Assembly (NCBI GenBank): GCA_047495785.1
Contig: JBLDXI010000031.1
Span: 434,001-498,000, forward strand
Origin: Lepidodermella squamata
Lineage: Eukaryota > Gastrotricha
Direction: 5' to 3'
Length of the DNA stretch: 64,000 nucleotides
The first letter of the stretch is position 1; each line of letters starts with the position of its first letter. The notes beneath the pieces were generated by a model. It saw only the letters and a list, made by a program, of their open reading frames with translations, made no database searches and was not told the DNA's origin. This document shows, one piece after another, positions 11,798-22,918 of this stretch. The position numbers were made by a program, and so were the translations under genes.

Positions 11798-12323
11798 GTC
11801 AAGCAATTGGTATCGATCGGCTCGAAACCGCTCCGTTTAGAATAGTCCTAGAATAGTCGAATGAATACTGCATGAATATTGGGAGTTCAATATTTGAGCC
11901 CCAATTTGCACATAATGATAATTTATTAACTGAAAGTTTCTTGACTTGACAAGCGAGCCAGCTGATGATGATCGGACGAGTTGCCGGCAAGCTTTCCCTA
12001 AGTTTTTACGCCGTCAATTCGTAAAAATGTGGCATTGACCAAAGACTTTAGCTATTTGAATATTGTGGTCACCTGCCTCCTTGAAAATTTCCGACCAGTT
12101 ACTTTTCAACCGTTCATGGCACGGCAGCGAGCGATGGCTCAAAAAAACAGGCGAGGATCATCTTTCGAATGGATGCAGCCGCGTGAATAAAGTCCACGAA
12201 TTGGTGCTGAGTGAATAACTTATTAAACAAGTTAGTTAATCCTTTTATTTTTTCCCAAATTATCAAACAATTTACTAAGAAATAAAATTTACTAAGTGTT
12301 TGCTGATCAACAAACGTCCCTCA
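11798..12323. other. Intergenic, convergent 3' ends
   Basis: Holds the 3' flanks of the plus-strand receptor and of the minus-strand cysteine-rich gene ending at 12324. An AATAAA-like word lies near 12279. Nothing else is recognisable. Confidence 0.4.
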
Positions 12324-13193
12324 TCAAGCCCCCCTGGTGCATTTCTCAACATAGAACGAACCGGATGTTGACGTGGGGGCTCCATAACTGAATTGGACGC
12401 CATCGGTTCCTGCGATAAGATTGGAGCAGCATGCAGCGAAGCTAGCAGAGGCCAAGCTATTGGGAGTAGCAGGTAGTAAATCATGCTGTGAAAGAATGAC
12501 ATTCATACAGAAAGCCAAAGTGAATATTTATCAGTGTGCGAAGTTTGATTCTGAAGCTGAGATGCTTTCCTCAGCCGAAGAAATCAAAGGTTCAGCCTCC
12601 TATATGCATCGCATGTTAATCAAACGCACCTGAATCGTTATTCCAACGGTGTTAGTCTCACAGCTAGATGGGAATCGCAAGCAATACCCAGCGGGCGCAG
12701 AGCCGCAAGCTTTGAAGGGCCTCGCATCAGTGCCAACTACACCGCAGTAGGACACCATAGTTGAATTTACCGATATGACATCGTATATCGTTGTCGTCGC
12801 GGTTCCGCCAAGAGATGAGCAGCAAAGCTCGAACGAAGTCGCCCCAACTCCTGTCGAAACGCCGCCCAAGTTACACAAGCCATTTCTGGTGCAGTATTTG
12901 AGGGTGGCTGCCACAGGGGAAGCACCTATTGTTGCGACTGAGCAACCGGCATATGATGTCTAGGATAACGAGCCGTGAGCCTATTTCTCGAAAGAATATC
13001 TATGACTCACTGTTGGCGGTTGACAAGTTTGTCTCGCCAAGGCACAAGTGTTATCTGCATAGCAGACTGTGCTTGCCGGGCAAATACCTGTGGCGCAATT
13101 AGTGCTAGCAAAAGTTCCGATAGATGTCGACGCTGGACAGGTGATGGCATAACTGAAGAAGGACGCAAAAACCGCAAACAAAGTAACGACCAT
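12324..13193 (-). CDS. Secreted cysteine-rich protein, family B, copy 1
   Basis: Three exons on the minus strand: 13011-13193, 12630-12959, 12324-12485, phase 0 throughout, 224 residues. Exon 1 encodes a signal peptide (MVVTLFAVFASFFSYAIT) and a short Cys segment (CPASTS...NCATGICPASTVCYADNTC). Exon 2 encodes the core with paired cysteines (FELCCSSLGG), a DVISVNST stretch and the signature YCLRFPSSCE. Exon 3 encodes a second paired-cysteine segment (FAACCSNL) and ends VEKCTRGA. The same exon plan and signatures occur in the plus-strand family A, so A and B are old paralogues. This gene is head-to-head with the A gene at 13459, with about 265 bp between the starts. No known domain is evident and the function is unknown; extracellular action is inferred from the signal peptide. 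Confidence 0.85.
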
Positions 13194-13458
13194 TTTTAAT
13201 TGAAAATTCTAACTTGTGAGCTTTCAACGCCGCAAGAATGAAGAGTTTATCTGCGGACAGTTGCGGAAGTAAATGCGTTATCTTATGCCTTCATACATGT
13301 CTCATAGCTGTTCAATTCGTAGTTTTTCAGAGAGTTCACACTCGAGCGAAAGAATTGAATGACGACACGCACATTAGCATGAAGCTTGCACCACAGCGAC
13401 GGCGTTTATAACATTAACAGTTGAATACAAGTTTAGACTATGATTCGACCGAAATAAA
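13194..13458. promoter_or_regulatory. Shared divergent promoter region, pair 1
   Basis: The short gap between the divergent B1 and A1 starts must hold both promoters. Blocks recur in the pair at 21.45-21.85 kb: an agttgcgga word, an acattagc word, a GACGGCGTTTAT/GACGCCGTTAAT block near 13398, and gattc-accgaaataaaatgag next to the A gene. Two-way control is inferred from the layout. Confidence 0.55.
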
Positions 13459-14344
13459 ATGAGTCAGTTTCGACAATTTCGCTACTTTCCCGCGGAAGAG
13501 CAACCTACCGCTTCTGGTTGGCAGGGCAACGACATGGCGCTAGCTGATAATCAAAGGACGAATCAGCGGCCGAAGAATTATAATACCCAGCACTATATTA
13601 GGCATTATTTCAGTATTTTGTTTACGACATGTTTTCTTCACGCCTCGTTCGCTTGCCCCGCGTCTACAACTGCATCAACGAACTGTGCGACTGGTGTTTG
13701 CCAATCGGGCCAATCGTGCCGAACAATCAACCAGTGCGATATTAGCGGTCAGAGTTGCTCGGATGTGAGTTCTTCCTTATTCGAGCTTTAATACCAGTAG
13801 CGTTACATGCCATTAGAGTTACATGTCATGCCGTGTGGCTACTGTCGGCGGGACTGGCGTTGGTTTGAAGGAAACTAACGGCATCAGGTATTGCACGTAC
13901 ACCAAATCATGCGCTCTCGGTGGCAGTACTATTGCTCAGACCTACAACAGCTTCGAGGCGTGCTGCACGGGAATAACTGCTCAGATCTGGGATGTTTTCA
14001 CTGTCAATGGGCAGAAAATAGAGGCCTGTCTTAGTCCCACATCAGCCGATACCAGACCCCACAAAGTCTGCGCTGGTGCTTACTGCTTGCGTTTCCCGTC
14101 GTCTTGCGAGACGAATTTTGTTGCACTCAGTACATACCCAGTAAGATTTTATTTGAAATTTTCTTATTGATTTTGCAACATTAAATCACGACAGGTTGAT
14201 ACTTTTCCGTATGGCGTTTTTCAGTACAGCTCTTTTGCTGAGTGTTGTGCACGCTTAAACAAAGCTACCGAAACAGTGATGGTAAATTCGGCAACAACTG
14301 CAACGGTTAGCGGTTTCCCAGTCGATAAATGCTTGAAAACCTAG
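13459..14344 (+). CDS. Secreted cysteine-rich protein, family A, copy 1
   Basis: Exons: 13459-13764 (or from the inner ATG 13534), 13817-14140, 14195-14344. Exon 1 has a hydrophobic stretch (FSILFTTCFLHASFA) before CPASTTASTNCATGVCQ. With the outer ATG that stretch is about 50 residues from the start, so the inner ATG, or an unseen 5' exon, is possible. Exon 2 is the core: CRVATVGGTGVGL, FEACCTG, IWDVFTVNGQKIEAC, YCLRFPSSCE. Exon 3 ends FPVDKCLKT with a paired cysteine (AECCARLN). This is the plus-strand partner of B1, with the same three-exon plan. Function unknown. Confidence 0.8.
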
Positions 14345-14702
14345 AATCGCGAGATCGAAAGGTCAACCTTTTCATGGTATTGATCCATCTGCGGCTAATG
14401 TATCGTTGCTATGTAGTTCTGTGAAATTTCGTGAAATACAATGTACCGATGATTTTATTTATAGTTGGCTATGTGATATTTGATCACGGTTCGGGCTCCG
14501 CTTACAGTTTGAAGTTACTCAGTCCTCCTCCTCCCCCTCCTAGTCTCCTGGCTAGGGGAATCGAAACACACTTCGACGGAATTGATTAAACGCCGAATGT
14601 CTCAGTTGTTCGGCGGAAACATCTTTCGAGCAATCATTCTGAGATCCTATTAGCTGATGTTCACTGGAAATTCTAAGTCTTCAAAGTATTATCAAATAGT
14701 GA
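14345..14702. other. Intergenic
   Basis: 3' flank of the A1 gene. A short pyrimidine-rich run (tcctcctcctccccctcct) lies at about 14522. No gene is seen. Confidence 0.35.
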
Positions 14703-15273
14703 TACAGTGCGCCCTCCATAAATGCGCCCTCTGTAAATGGAAAACCTCCGTAAATGCAAGCGATTTTGTCTCCCGTTTATTTTATTTGTTGAAAAATTAT
14801 TTTTCATTAAAATAAAAATTTTAGTTTGATTATTTATATTAACGGTGAAAAAAACAGGCGTCGTTAGCAACGAAATTTCAACGCTGCGGGCAGATTTCTA
14901 GCTTTTTTGACTAGACGGTCGCGCGGTGTTATCTCACCCAACACCCAACCTCTCGATCTTTACAGACCGTTGTTTTTTATAAAGTGCATTGAAATTGCGA
15001 ATCAACAAAATCGTGCGCACGCGATTTTCCGAGTTTTTGCTTTTTACAAATACTACAACCCACTCAAATCAATGAAGTTTACTGAATTCGTTCCAGCTTA
15101 TCTTGAAACATGGCTAACCACTAAAATCATCGTCGCCTTGGCAACTATGAAAAAAACTTAGCGACGCACTTATGATTCATCGCTAGCTCTTTAACAGCCC
15201 TCTATAAATGCAACCCTCCATAAATGCAAACGCGTGTCTCCCGACCGTTTGCATTTATGGAGGGCGCACTGTA
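14703..15273. mobile_element. pogo/Tigger-like DNA element with TA ends
   Basis: The element 14705-15271 (567 bp) is flanked by TA and has near-perfect inverted ends: CAGTGCGCCCTCCATAAATG on the left and its mirror on the right. Further ccctccataaatgca words lie just inside both ends. The CAG start and TA flanks fit the Tc1/mariner superfamily. A plus-strand frame at about 14907-15161 (SPNTQPLDLYRPLFFIK, then FTEFVPAYLETW) recalls the end of the DDE domain in Tigger-like transposases. It therefore looks like an internally deleted copy and not a foldback element. The superfamily is an inference from these motifs. Confidence 0.75.
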
Positions 15274-15940
15274 TTAGGTGATAACCGACCCTTACAATCA
15301 TCCAATGAAATATCGGATGATCCATAATCCATAATTCGATGATTTGTTAACTAAGATGACTTATAAATAAATAAGTCATCTGACTGATGTATGACCCACT
15401 ATTCATTGTAAGAATTCTTCCTGCGCTGAATTCAGAATTCAGTTGACAGTTGGCTGTTTCTGCGCAGTGGAGACGAAAGACTGTAGTGCTTAGGAATCAA
15501 AATTTGAAATTTGATAAATTTTAAATCAAGCGGCCATTCTGCTCCAATTTAGGTGAACACAATACACAATACTGGGACAACACTGTTGTAGCTTGTCTGA
15601 ATTAAATGCCGCTAATTTCTTTCATAGCTCCCTCGCCAAGTGGTCGACAGCCCGCTTAGTCTCGATAGCTTTTACCTCGACAATACGGAAACAATTGATG
15701 GAAACTCGAAAAGGTATTGTTTCCATCAACTTTCACTGGGTTTTAGTTGCCTATCTACGGTTCAAAGTAAATTTGCAGTGTGGCTGTACTGAAAATCTTC
15801 GAAAAACTTCGAAGAGCTCATTTCCGGCTAATTGGCCGCACAGCGATAATTCAATGACTCATTTTTAATCTAATTCAAAATTCTCAATACATCACACGTT
15901 GATGCCAGATGCCAGGCATTCGATGTGTCCGATTCATCCT
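15274..15940. other. Intergenic
   Basis: No gene recognised. A 10-bp near-palindrome (gatgacttataaataaataagtcatc) sits at about 15353. The last 40 bp resemble the 3' flank of the B3 gene at 20.34 kb, so they belong to the decayed B copy that follows. Confidence 0.35.
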
Positions 15941-16085
15941 CTAGTGCATTTCTCCACCGTAAATGCTCCGACTGTTGCTATGGAAGGTGCATTGCTGAAC
16001 GTGAGGCCAATTGGATTCTAGGGCAAGGGACGAGCAGCACTTGGCATACGTGGAATGAGTGAATTGTCCGGTAGGAAGCGTATCT
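15941..16085 (-). pseudogene. Relic third exon of a family B gene
   Basis: The minus strand reads like exon 3 of B3 and B5: GATACGCTTCCTACCGG, a Cys-Cys pair, and an ending VEKCT. An extra base in the aattgg stretch near 16012 shifts the frame, and no exon 1 or 2 lies beside it. It is probably a leftover of an extra B copy or of exon duplication next to B2. Confidence 0.7.
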
Positions 16086-16282
16086 TCAAGAATAAGCTGT
16101 CAAGAAATAATTTCTATTATGAAGAAATCTAATATTTATTGGAAAATACTGGTGTGGATGATAGGGGAATGTTGTGTCTCACAGCTGGGTAAGACCTTCG
16201 GCAATAATTTTTCATCGCCAGAAATATATCACTCAAAAGAAGCAGTTATGACTTCTACCTTCGTAATCAGATATCTTATATC

Positions 16283-16465
16283 GCTGGATGGGCGCCAGAA
16301 CGGCTTGCTAGAATAGAAACAAATGGCGTAAAACTTAAAACTAACTTCTTGCATCTCGGCCAAGTTGGTCGCGTGCCTGGTCATTAAAACGCCAGTTTTT
16401 TGTGCGTCAAATGCATTGCGCCATATGTTTCTATTATAGGCAGGTCGTTCTGTCGCCCACCCCGC
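16283..16465. mobile_element. Palindromic MITE, copy 1
   Basis: A 183-bp near-palindrome whose outer ends read GC(G/T)GG(G/A)TGGGC. Inside each end are agaacg and tagaatagaaac words (mirror: gtttctatta...cgttct). It matches 22739-22918 along nearly all its length, with the central part in the opposite orientation. It lies between the exon-3 relic and B2. No coding content. Confidence 0.8.
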
Positions 16466-16689
16466 GATATTAAAGATGAATTTTTGCAGTTCTTGACATT
16501 AGAGCAGCCAAGAATGGAGCTAGCAAGTCCATGCGTAATAATTCACCTATACCCTATACCGATGGCTCGAATATGTTGCCGCGAATTTGAAAAGAACAAT
16601 CTTAACAATACGACATCGTCATTTGAACTCATTATGGGCATACATTGTTTCAGTCACAGGCCGCAGTTGGCATGGGTGAGATTCACCTT

Positions 16690-17486
16690 TCAGCCTCCTC
16701 TCGTGCATTTATCAACCGTGAATGCCCCGGTTGTTGTGGCAGTCGAAGCGCTAAAGATGATGCCGGTGACTCCGAGGATGAGGGAGGAGCAGCACTTAGC
16801 ATAGGTAGAATGAGTGAATTGTCCGTTAGGAAGGGTATCCGATTGCGAAAGAAAACTTTATATATTACAAAGAGCCTAATGCTTTACCGAAAAACTACCG
16901 TCGTGGATGACAAAGTACCAGCATTGGTCTGGCAGCTGGAAGGAAATCGCAAGCAATACGCAGCGCCAGCAGCACCGCATACTTTGAAGGGAGCCGCGTC
17001 GACAACGGAGCTGATGATACTACAGTACGACACCCAATTCGAAGTTGAATTAACCGATATTATATCGTTTATCAGCGCCGATGAAGCGGTCGCGCCGAGA
17101 GCTGCGCAACAAAGGTCGAACGAAGTGGCCGAAATTGGTGACGGAGAGATGATCGGAGTACCGCCCAATTTGCAAAAGCCCGTTCTAGTGCAATACCTGA
17201 GAGTTTGTGCGACAGGGGGAGATCCTATCGTTGCGACTGAGCAACCGACATATGATGTCTAGGGGAAAAGTTCTTGATCATATTTCTAAAAAGTCGTATG
17301 ACTCACGATTGGCGTTTGGCAAGTCTGTGTCGTAAAAGCACAGGTATTAGGCGCGAAACATGCCGTGTTAGCTGGGCATATACCCGTGGCGCAATTCGTA
17401 CTAGCAGCAGTAGTGGTTGTCGGAGGTGGGCAAGCGATAGCTGAGCTAACGATGCATGCCAATCCCGATAAGATTGTAACGATCAT
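16690..17486 (-). CDS. Secreted cysteine-rich protein, family B, copy 2 (last exon doubtful)
   Basis: Exon 1 17307-17486 (signal peptide MIVTILSGLACIVSSAIA, then CPPPTTTTAASTNCATGICPAN), exon 2 16899-17258 (TSYVGCSVATIG..., FDLCCAALGA, YCLRFPSSCQT). Both have sound splice sites and open frames. The third-exon frame (about 16690-16839, DTLPNGQFTHSTYAKCC ... VDKCTRGG) is intact, but the acceptor that reads cacag|GCAGATAC in B3 reads cgcaatcGGATAC here, with no AG. Normal splicing into exon 3 is therefore not visible, and the gene may be losing function or may end differently. It is divergent from A2 at 18334, across 847 bp. A long plus-strand open frame over this region is a shadow. Confidence 0.7.
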
Positions 17487-18333
17487 GTGAAATAAAAAAT
17501 TGTAGATGACGCTTAAGAGGAGCAATTTGACGACGGCAACTTATTAGCTTTAAACACCAGTGAGTTGGGGTTCTCTGCTGGAAACTATGGTTTTGCACGT
17601 GTCAGTATGAATGTGTCACCGCTATTCAATTCATATTCCTATTTCCTCCACTGTCGTGGGAAACTAGTACACGTGGAATTACAGCGCCGTTTATTTTATT
17701 ATAGTTAAGTACCTAATTACTATTTTTCAAACCGGAATAAACATGACTCAGCTGTGAATCCGTCACCTTGTTATTTTTACGCATCTATGTAAAACTTTGC
17801 GCCAGGCAGAATTATTTATCGGCTTGAAGGCTGCCCAAGGCAGGCATTTTCAACTTGAAAATTTAATTCATCCTTAACCATTACTATATGTTTTTCGGTT
17901 TTTAGCAGTATAAAAAGACATTACTCCCCAAGGACAACGTCGATTTAGACTTTAGAAATGACCTTTCCTGAATTGTTTGTCAGGGGCGGAAACTTTTGAG
18001 TCAGGAAACGAACGAATTTAGAGGACCCTCTGAATTAATGTTAAAATCGCAGCTCCCTTTTCTTTGACTCCATGATTTTATAATTATGCTATTGATCATC
18101 TGAAAAACTGAAGTATGGAATTTTGAATTCTGATTAGCCCGAGGAAATGTGCCGAAATGCCTCTGATCCTATACTCACTTTCTACCTTTTGAGATTTTCT
18201 CAAGCGCAATATTATTGTGGGCCGCCTCTGATTTATTTTCTTTTGTTTAATCAATGGATTAGAGGAGTCATCTTACATAACACGGTGGTACTTCGGGAAG
18301 AATTTACTGTGCTGCCTGTCTGCCTTATCTGAG
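17487..18333. promoter_or_regulatory. Divergent promoter region, pair 2
   Basis: The stretch upstream of B2 is conserved with those upstream of B5 (26.3-26.6 kb) and of the decayed copy (23.9-24.15 kb). It includes gtgtca-cgct-ttcaattcat, a ccactgtcgtg word and the block CGCCGTTTATT at 17685. The 70 bp before the A2 start resemble those before A4 (attagaggagtcatctta, tcgggaagaattta). The role is inferred from this conservation. Confidence 0.55.
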
Positions 18334-19164
18334 ATGCCATATTATGGACAAAATCTGTTGGCTAGTCAAAAGCTATCAGTTCATCCTTTTCACCTTAATG
18401 TTAACCAACGTTCTCTCCCCTTGTTCACTATTTTGATTGTGGCATGCCTCGGTGGCTTATCATTAGCCTGCCCCGCCTCCACAACAGCTGCTACAAGCTG
18501 TGCGATAGGCGTTTGCCAATCGGGCCAATCGTGCCGAGCCGTCAATCAATGCGATACGAGTGGCCAGACTTGCTCAGATGTGAATTTGTTCCTATACTAA
18601 CTTTCATACCGTAACAAACTTACAATAGAATTTCATGTCATGCCGAGTGGCTACTGTCGGCGGAACTGGCGTCGGTTTGTCGGAAGCTAACGGCATCAGG
18701 TATTGTACGTACACCAAATCTTGCGCTTTGGGTGGCAGTACAATCGCGCAGACCTATAACAGCTTCGAGGCGTGCTGCACGGGAATAAATGCTCAGATTT
18801 GGGACGTCTTCACTGTCAGCGGACAGAAAATACAGGCCTGCCTGAGCACCACAAAAGCCGATTTCAATCCGTACAAAGTCTGCGCTGGCGCTAACCCATA
18901 CTGCCTGCGCTTTCCTTCGTCTTGCGAAACGAATTCCGTTTCACTGAGCTCGACACTGGTGAGATTTATTAACAGTCATTAGTCGTGTACTAGACTTCAA
19001 TATCACGATAGACTGACATCTCACCGACTGCCTATTTCCAGCACACCACTTTTGTTCTGTGCTGCGCACGATTGAACAAAGGCGCACCCGGAATAGCGTA
19101 CACAGACTCGGCATCATCCGCAACCTTTGGCGGTTTCACCGTCGACAAATGCATGATAGCATAA
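18334..19164 (+). CDS. Secreted cysteine-rich protein, family A, copy 2
   Basis: Exons: 18334-18579, 18629-18958, 19012-19164, all phase 0, 242 residues. The hydrophobic segment FTILIVACLGGLSLA precedes CPASTTAATSCAIGVCQSGQSCRAVNQC. Exon 2 carries CRVATVGGTGVGL, FEACCTG, IWDVFTVSGQKIQAC and YCLRFPSSCET. Exon 3 has VLCCARLNKGAPG and ends VDKCMIA, with an AATAAA overlapping the stop region. It pairs head-to-head with B2 and is closest to A4, sharing the exon 3 type starting TD. The N-terminus before the hydrophobic stretch is long for a signal peptide, so this could be a signal anchor. Function unknown. Confidence 0.85.
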
Positions 19165-19750
19165 TAAAAATATCAGAAGAGGTCGACATGTTCTCGATAC
19201 TGAACTTTGATTATGATTATGTATTAAATTTTTATAATTTTTAAATGTTTAACATTTAAAATCTTGCTGTATCTTCTTCCGTACAACGCTAAAGTCTGAT
19301 GATGAAGATGGTCCTGGCCAGGTTGATGAGATTTTCGATGACTACGCGCGATGCACGCTGAAGGATGCAAAAGAAGCCGTGAGAGAAGAAGATAAATACC
19401 TATGGACCTTGCCCCACCGAAGTAAGAAAGACCCCTTACTTTTTTTGCCGGTTCAACCGCAACAAGAGCTACCATCCTTGTCCAGCTAACGGCCGGCTAA
19501 AATATAACGGCTTGAGAGCTACTAACAATGTGCTGAAGAATGAAAATACTGAACGAGTTTTACAAACGGTCAGCACTTTCTTGCCCATAACCTTCGAAAT
19601 CACGCGAGACTGGACATTCCACTTTGAAGAGTGGGCGACTTCTCTGAAAACTACCGTTAGAGAAGGCACCACTGCTTAATCTTACTACCTCAAGTTCGCT
19701 GATCATTACAATCAGTGGCTGTGGCTTCCTTGTGATTGTACAGTCGACTA
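19165..19750. other. Intergenic with decayed coding-like stretch
   Basis: A plus-strand open stretch at about 19430-19679 without an ATG (KSYHPCPANGRLKYNGL ... FEITRDWTFHFEEWATS) ends at TAA. It could be an eroded transposon protein, but I do not recognise it. No splice partners are seen. Confidence 0.3.
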
Positions 19751-20080
19751 TTCAGTTATTATACCGCTCGTGCTCGAGCGATAAGCGATAACACAATCGA
19801 AACGGGTGGAAAACTCGGCCCGTCGGGCCGAGCGTTGATTCAGAATTCAGAATTTTGCCTTTGCTTTCGAAGAATTCGAGATTTCGGTGGTCGGTAAAAA
19901 CAAGTGGGCCTTCCAGTAACATAGTGGCGCCATTGCTCCAACGCGACTTTGATTGCCAGGAGTTCCTTGTCGAAAATGCCGTATTTTTGTTCAGCCTCAG
20001 TAAGGCTCCTCGAGTAAAAAGCGAAATGATGAAGATAACCATTAGCCGCCACTTGATGCAGCCCTCATCTCATCTCAACT
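19751..20080 (-). mobile_element. Ty3/Gypsy RNase H fragment
   Basis: The minus strand encodes, with frameshifts, the LTR-retrotransposon RNase H stretch: [40 protein letters not shown], then TDHRNLEFF and a RWAEF-like RFDCVIAYRSST segment in another frame. No long terminal repeats or other pol domains are visible, so this is an isolated relic. Confidence 0.85.
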
Positions 20081-20370
20081 CGCCTCCGGCTTGTTTCGAT
20101 TCGTTAATCTCGGTCGGCTCCGTTCAGATATAAACTCTTTACTCATGTTATACCATACAAATATATAATTTCATTTCACAGTTTGTTTAGGTCTACATTT
20201 AATCGTCTATCGCATATCGCGAAAAAATTCTCGCCAAATCGTCAAATCGCCAAATCGCGCCAAATAGTTGATTCATGTCAAAATGGCAATGGTACCCTTT
20301 TCATTTTAATATTACTATACATATTATAAATTACGCACTGATGCCATACATATATTCGATGTGTCCCATT

Positions 20371-21449
20371 TTAATATCCTCTCGTGCATTTCTCCACCGA
20401 GAATACCCCGGTTGTCGCCGTGTTAGCCGAGGTGCTGAGCGTGAGGCCGTTTGTTCCCAGGGCTAGAGAGGAGCAGCACCTAGCGTACGTAGAATGAGTG
20501 TATTCTGCGTAAGGAAGCGTATCTGCCTGTGAAAAAATGGAAGCCATATTTTTCGAATAAAATCAATACCGAATGACACGAGCTTAGCTGGCGATATTTT
20601 TACGTTACTTAGACAGAAATGGTCCACGCTTCACTCAAATGTTGGTAAAACCTGGGTCTCCGAGCCAGGGAGAGCAGTCATCCCAGCCCGGGACGTTCTG
20701 TCGTTGGAGCAGGACAACCCTTTGCAACCCGCCTCCCCTTTTTCTCTCCCCCTCTCCCGGCATTTTCTACACTGAGAGTAAGTGAATTGGGAACTAGGAA
20801 GCGTAGAACCTGCCTGTCAAAGAAATATGAGTTTAAATGAGTTTAACTGAAATCGTACTGATGTGGCTGACAAAGGCACGCTGCTTGTCTCACAGCTGGA
20901 TGGGAATCGCAAGCAATACGCATTTCCAGCAGATCCGCATACTTTGTAAGGAAGCGTATCAGCTGTATTGCCAGTAAGGGCGACACCGCAGAAGGACACC
21001 CATGTTGAGTTGACCGATATGACATCGTATATCAGGGTGGAAGCAGTTCCGCCTAGAGCAGCGCAACAAAGGTCGTACGAAGTGGCCGAAATTGGAGACG
21101 GATAAGTGATCTGAGAACCACTCAAGTTACAAATGCCCATTCTAGTACAGTACTTGAGGACTTTTGTGACAAGACCATTTCCCACTGTCAGCACAGAGCA
21201 ACCGACATACGATGTCTAGGGCAACGAGCCTAATCACATTTTTCAAGCGTGAGATCTAAGACTCACGGTCGGCATCTGACAAGTCTGTGTAGCCAACGCG
21301 CAAGTGTTGTCTGCGTAACAGACCGTTTTGGCCGGGCAAACACCCGTCGCACAATTTGTGGCAGCAGCAGTTGCAACAGTTGTCGACGCTGGGCAAGCCG
21401 CAGTAGACATGGTGAAGATCACAAAGAACACTAGCATTGTCACGAACAT
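20371..21449 (-). CDS. Secreted cysteine-rich protein, family B, copy 3
   Basis: Exons on the minus strand: 21267-21449, 20859-21215, 20371-20526. The signal peptide is MFVTMLVFFVIFTMSTAA, followed by CPASTTVATAAATNCATGVCPAKTVC. Exon 2 has TSYVGCSVLTVG, YDLCCAALGG, DVISVNSTWVSFC and YCLRFPSSCET. Exon 3 starts ADTLPYAEYTHSTYARCC and ends VEKCTRGY. A second exon-3 start, with its own acceptor, lies at 20771-20813 but breaks into unrelated GC-rich sequence, so the intron before the good exon is long (332 bp). Divergent from A3 at 21850. Function unknown. Confidence 0.82.
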
Positions 21450-21849
21450 TATGACTCTTGAAAGTTTCAAAATTCTAGCTGTTTTAAGTTAATGCCGTTA
21501 GAGAGAAGTTAATGCCGCACGATTGACGAATATTCTCGCCAGTTGCGGAAATACATGCGAAATCTTGTGCATGTGTATATGTGCCATAGCTATTCCATTA
21601 ACTTTATTCCATTGAGTGTACAGTCGAGAGAAAGAATGAAACCAGGACATGCACATTAGCCTGCAGGACAACGACGCCGTTAATTCTTGTCATAATTGAA
21701 TACAAATTGACTTCTAACATGATTCAACCGAAATAAAATGAGCCAGTTTCCAACATTGTTATTTGCTTAACGTATTGCACTTTAGTGAAGAGGATATTAA
21801 ACTGGCTAATTATCGGTTGACGAGTCAATGGCCAGTGAAAAATCATTTT
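21450..21849. promoter_or_regulatory. Shared divergent promoter region, pair 3
   Basis: The 400 bp between the B3 and A3 starts share blocks with pair 1: cagttgcggaa near 21541, catgcacattagcctgca near 21651, ACGACGCCGTTAATT at about 21670, and gattcaaccgaaataaaatgag at 21721. In this copy the conserved ATG at 21739 does not open a usable frame, so the aaataaaatgag block is probably regulatory or leader sequence. Confidence 0.55.
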
Positions 21850-22609
21850 ATGCATAAATATGCTCGACGATATTACTTTATTTTGTTTACGACATGCTTA
21901 AGTCGCGCGTCGTTTGCTTGCCCCGCGTCGACGACTGCTCTTACGAACTGCACGAGTGTTTGCAAAGCTGGTCAATCATGCAGAACCATCAACCAGTGCG
22001 ACGTAAGTGGCCAGACTTGCACAGATGTGAGTTCTATTATTCAAGCTTCCAAACATTAAATTACTTTCCAATTACGTCAGAGTTTCATGTCGTGCCGCGT
22101 GGCTACAGTTGGCGGGACTGGCGTCGGTTTGACAGAAGCGAACGGCATCAGGTATTGCACGTACACCAAATCCTGCGCTTTGGGTGGCAGTACAATTGCG
22201 CAGACCTACAACAGCTTTGAGGCGTGCTGTACGGGAATAACTGCTCAAATCTGGGATGTTTTTACTGTCAACGGGCAGAAAATTGAAGCCTGTCTTAGTC
22301 CCACATCAGCCGATACAAGACCCTACAAAGTCTGCGTTGGTGCTTACTGCCTGCGATTTCCTTCGTCTTGCGAAACGAAAGTCCTTACAATCAGCACTTT
22401 ACCGGTGAGACTTTATTTGCAATCTTCATAATTGTTTTTACACCATGAAATCGCGACAGGCTGATACGTTACCGTCTGGCGTTTTCCAGTACAGCTCTTT
22501 TACTGAGTGCTGTGCGCGCTTAAACAAAGCCAGCGAAATAGTGATGACAACTGCAGCAACAAGTGCAACGGTTAGCGGTTTCCCAGTCGATAAATGCCTG
22601 AAAGCCTAG
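21850..22609 (+). CDS. Secreted cysteine-rich protein, family A, copy 3
   Basis: Exons: 21850-22026, 22081-22404, 22460-22609, 216 residues. The start MHKYARRYYFILFTTCLSRASFA gives a compact signal peptide before CPASTTALTNCTSVCKAGQSC. It is the clearest model of the family start. Exon 2 has CRVATVGGTGVGL, FEACCTG, IWDVFTVNGQKIEAC and YCLRFPSSCET. Exon 3 has TECCARLNKASE and ends VDKCLKA. It is very close to A1 throughout. Introns are 54 and 55 bp. Confidence 0.87.
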
Positions 22610-22738
22610 AACAGCGGAATCGATGGGACGCAATTCTCGGTATTGATCCATCTGTGGCTGCTGTATTGTTGCTTCTGTAGCTCTGTGTTACACATTTTCT
22701 CAATCCGTCTCATGAATTTGACCGATGATACATATATC

Positions 22739-22918
22739 GCGGGGTGGGCAACAGAACGATGTGCCTAGAATAGAAACAGATGACGTAATGTATTTGATGC
22801 GCAGAAAAAAACTGGCGTTCTAGTGATCAGGCACGTGACTGACTTGGCCGAGATGCAAAAAGTTAGTTTTACGCCATTTGTTTCTATTCAAGACAACTCG
22901 TTCTGTCGCCCACCCCGC
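22739..22918. mobile_element. Palindromic MITE, copy 2
   Basis: A 180-bp element with inverted ends GCGGGGTGGGC and tagaatagaaaca words facing each other. It matches 16283-16465. The flanks are tatatc on the left and tatata on the right, suggesting an AT-rich target. No coding content. Confidence 0.85.

Noticed and set aside
16645-17262. 205-codon plus-strand open frame over B2
   Set aside because: It is antisense to two exons and an intron of the B2 gene. The minus strand carries the family signatures and splice sites; the plus frame has no paralogue of its own.
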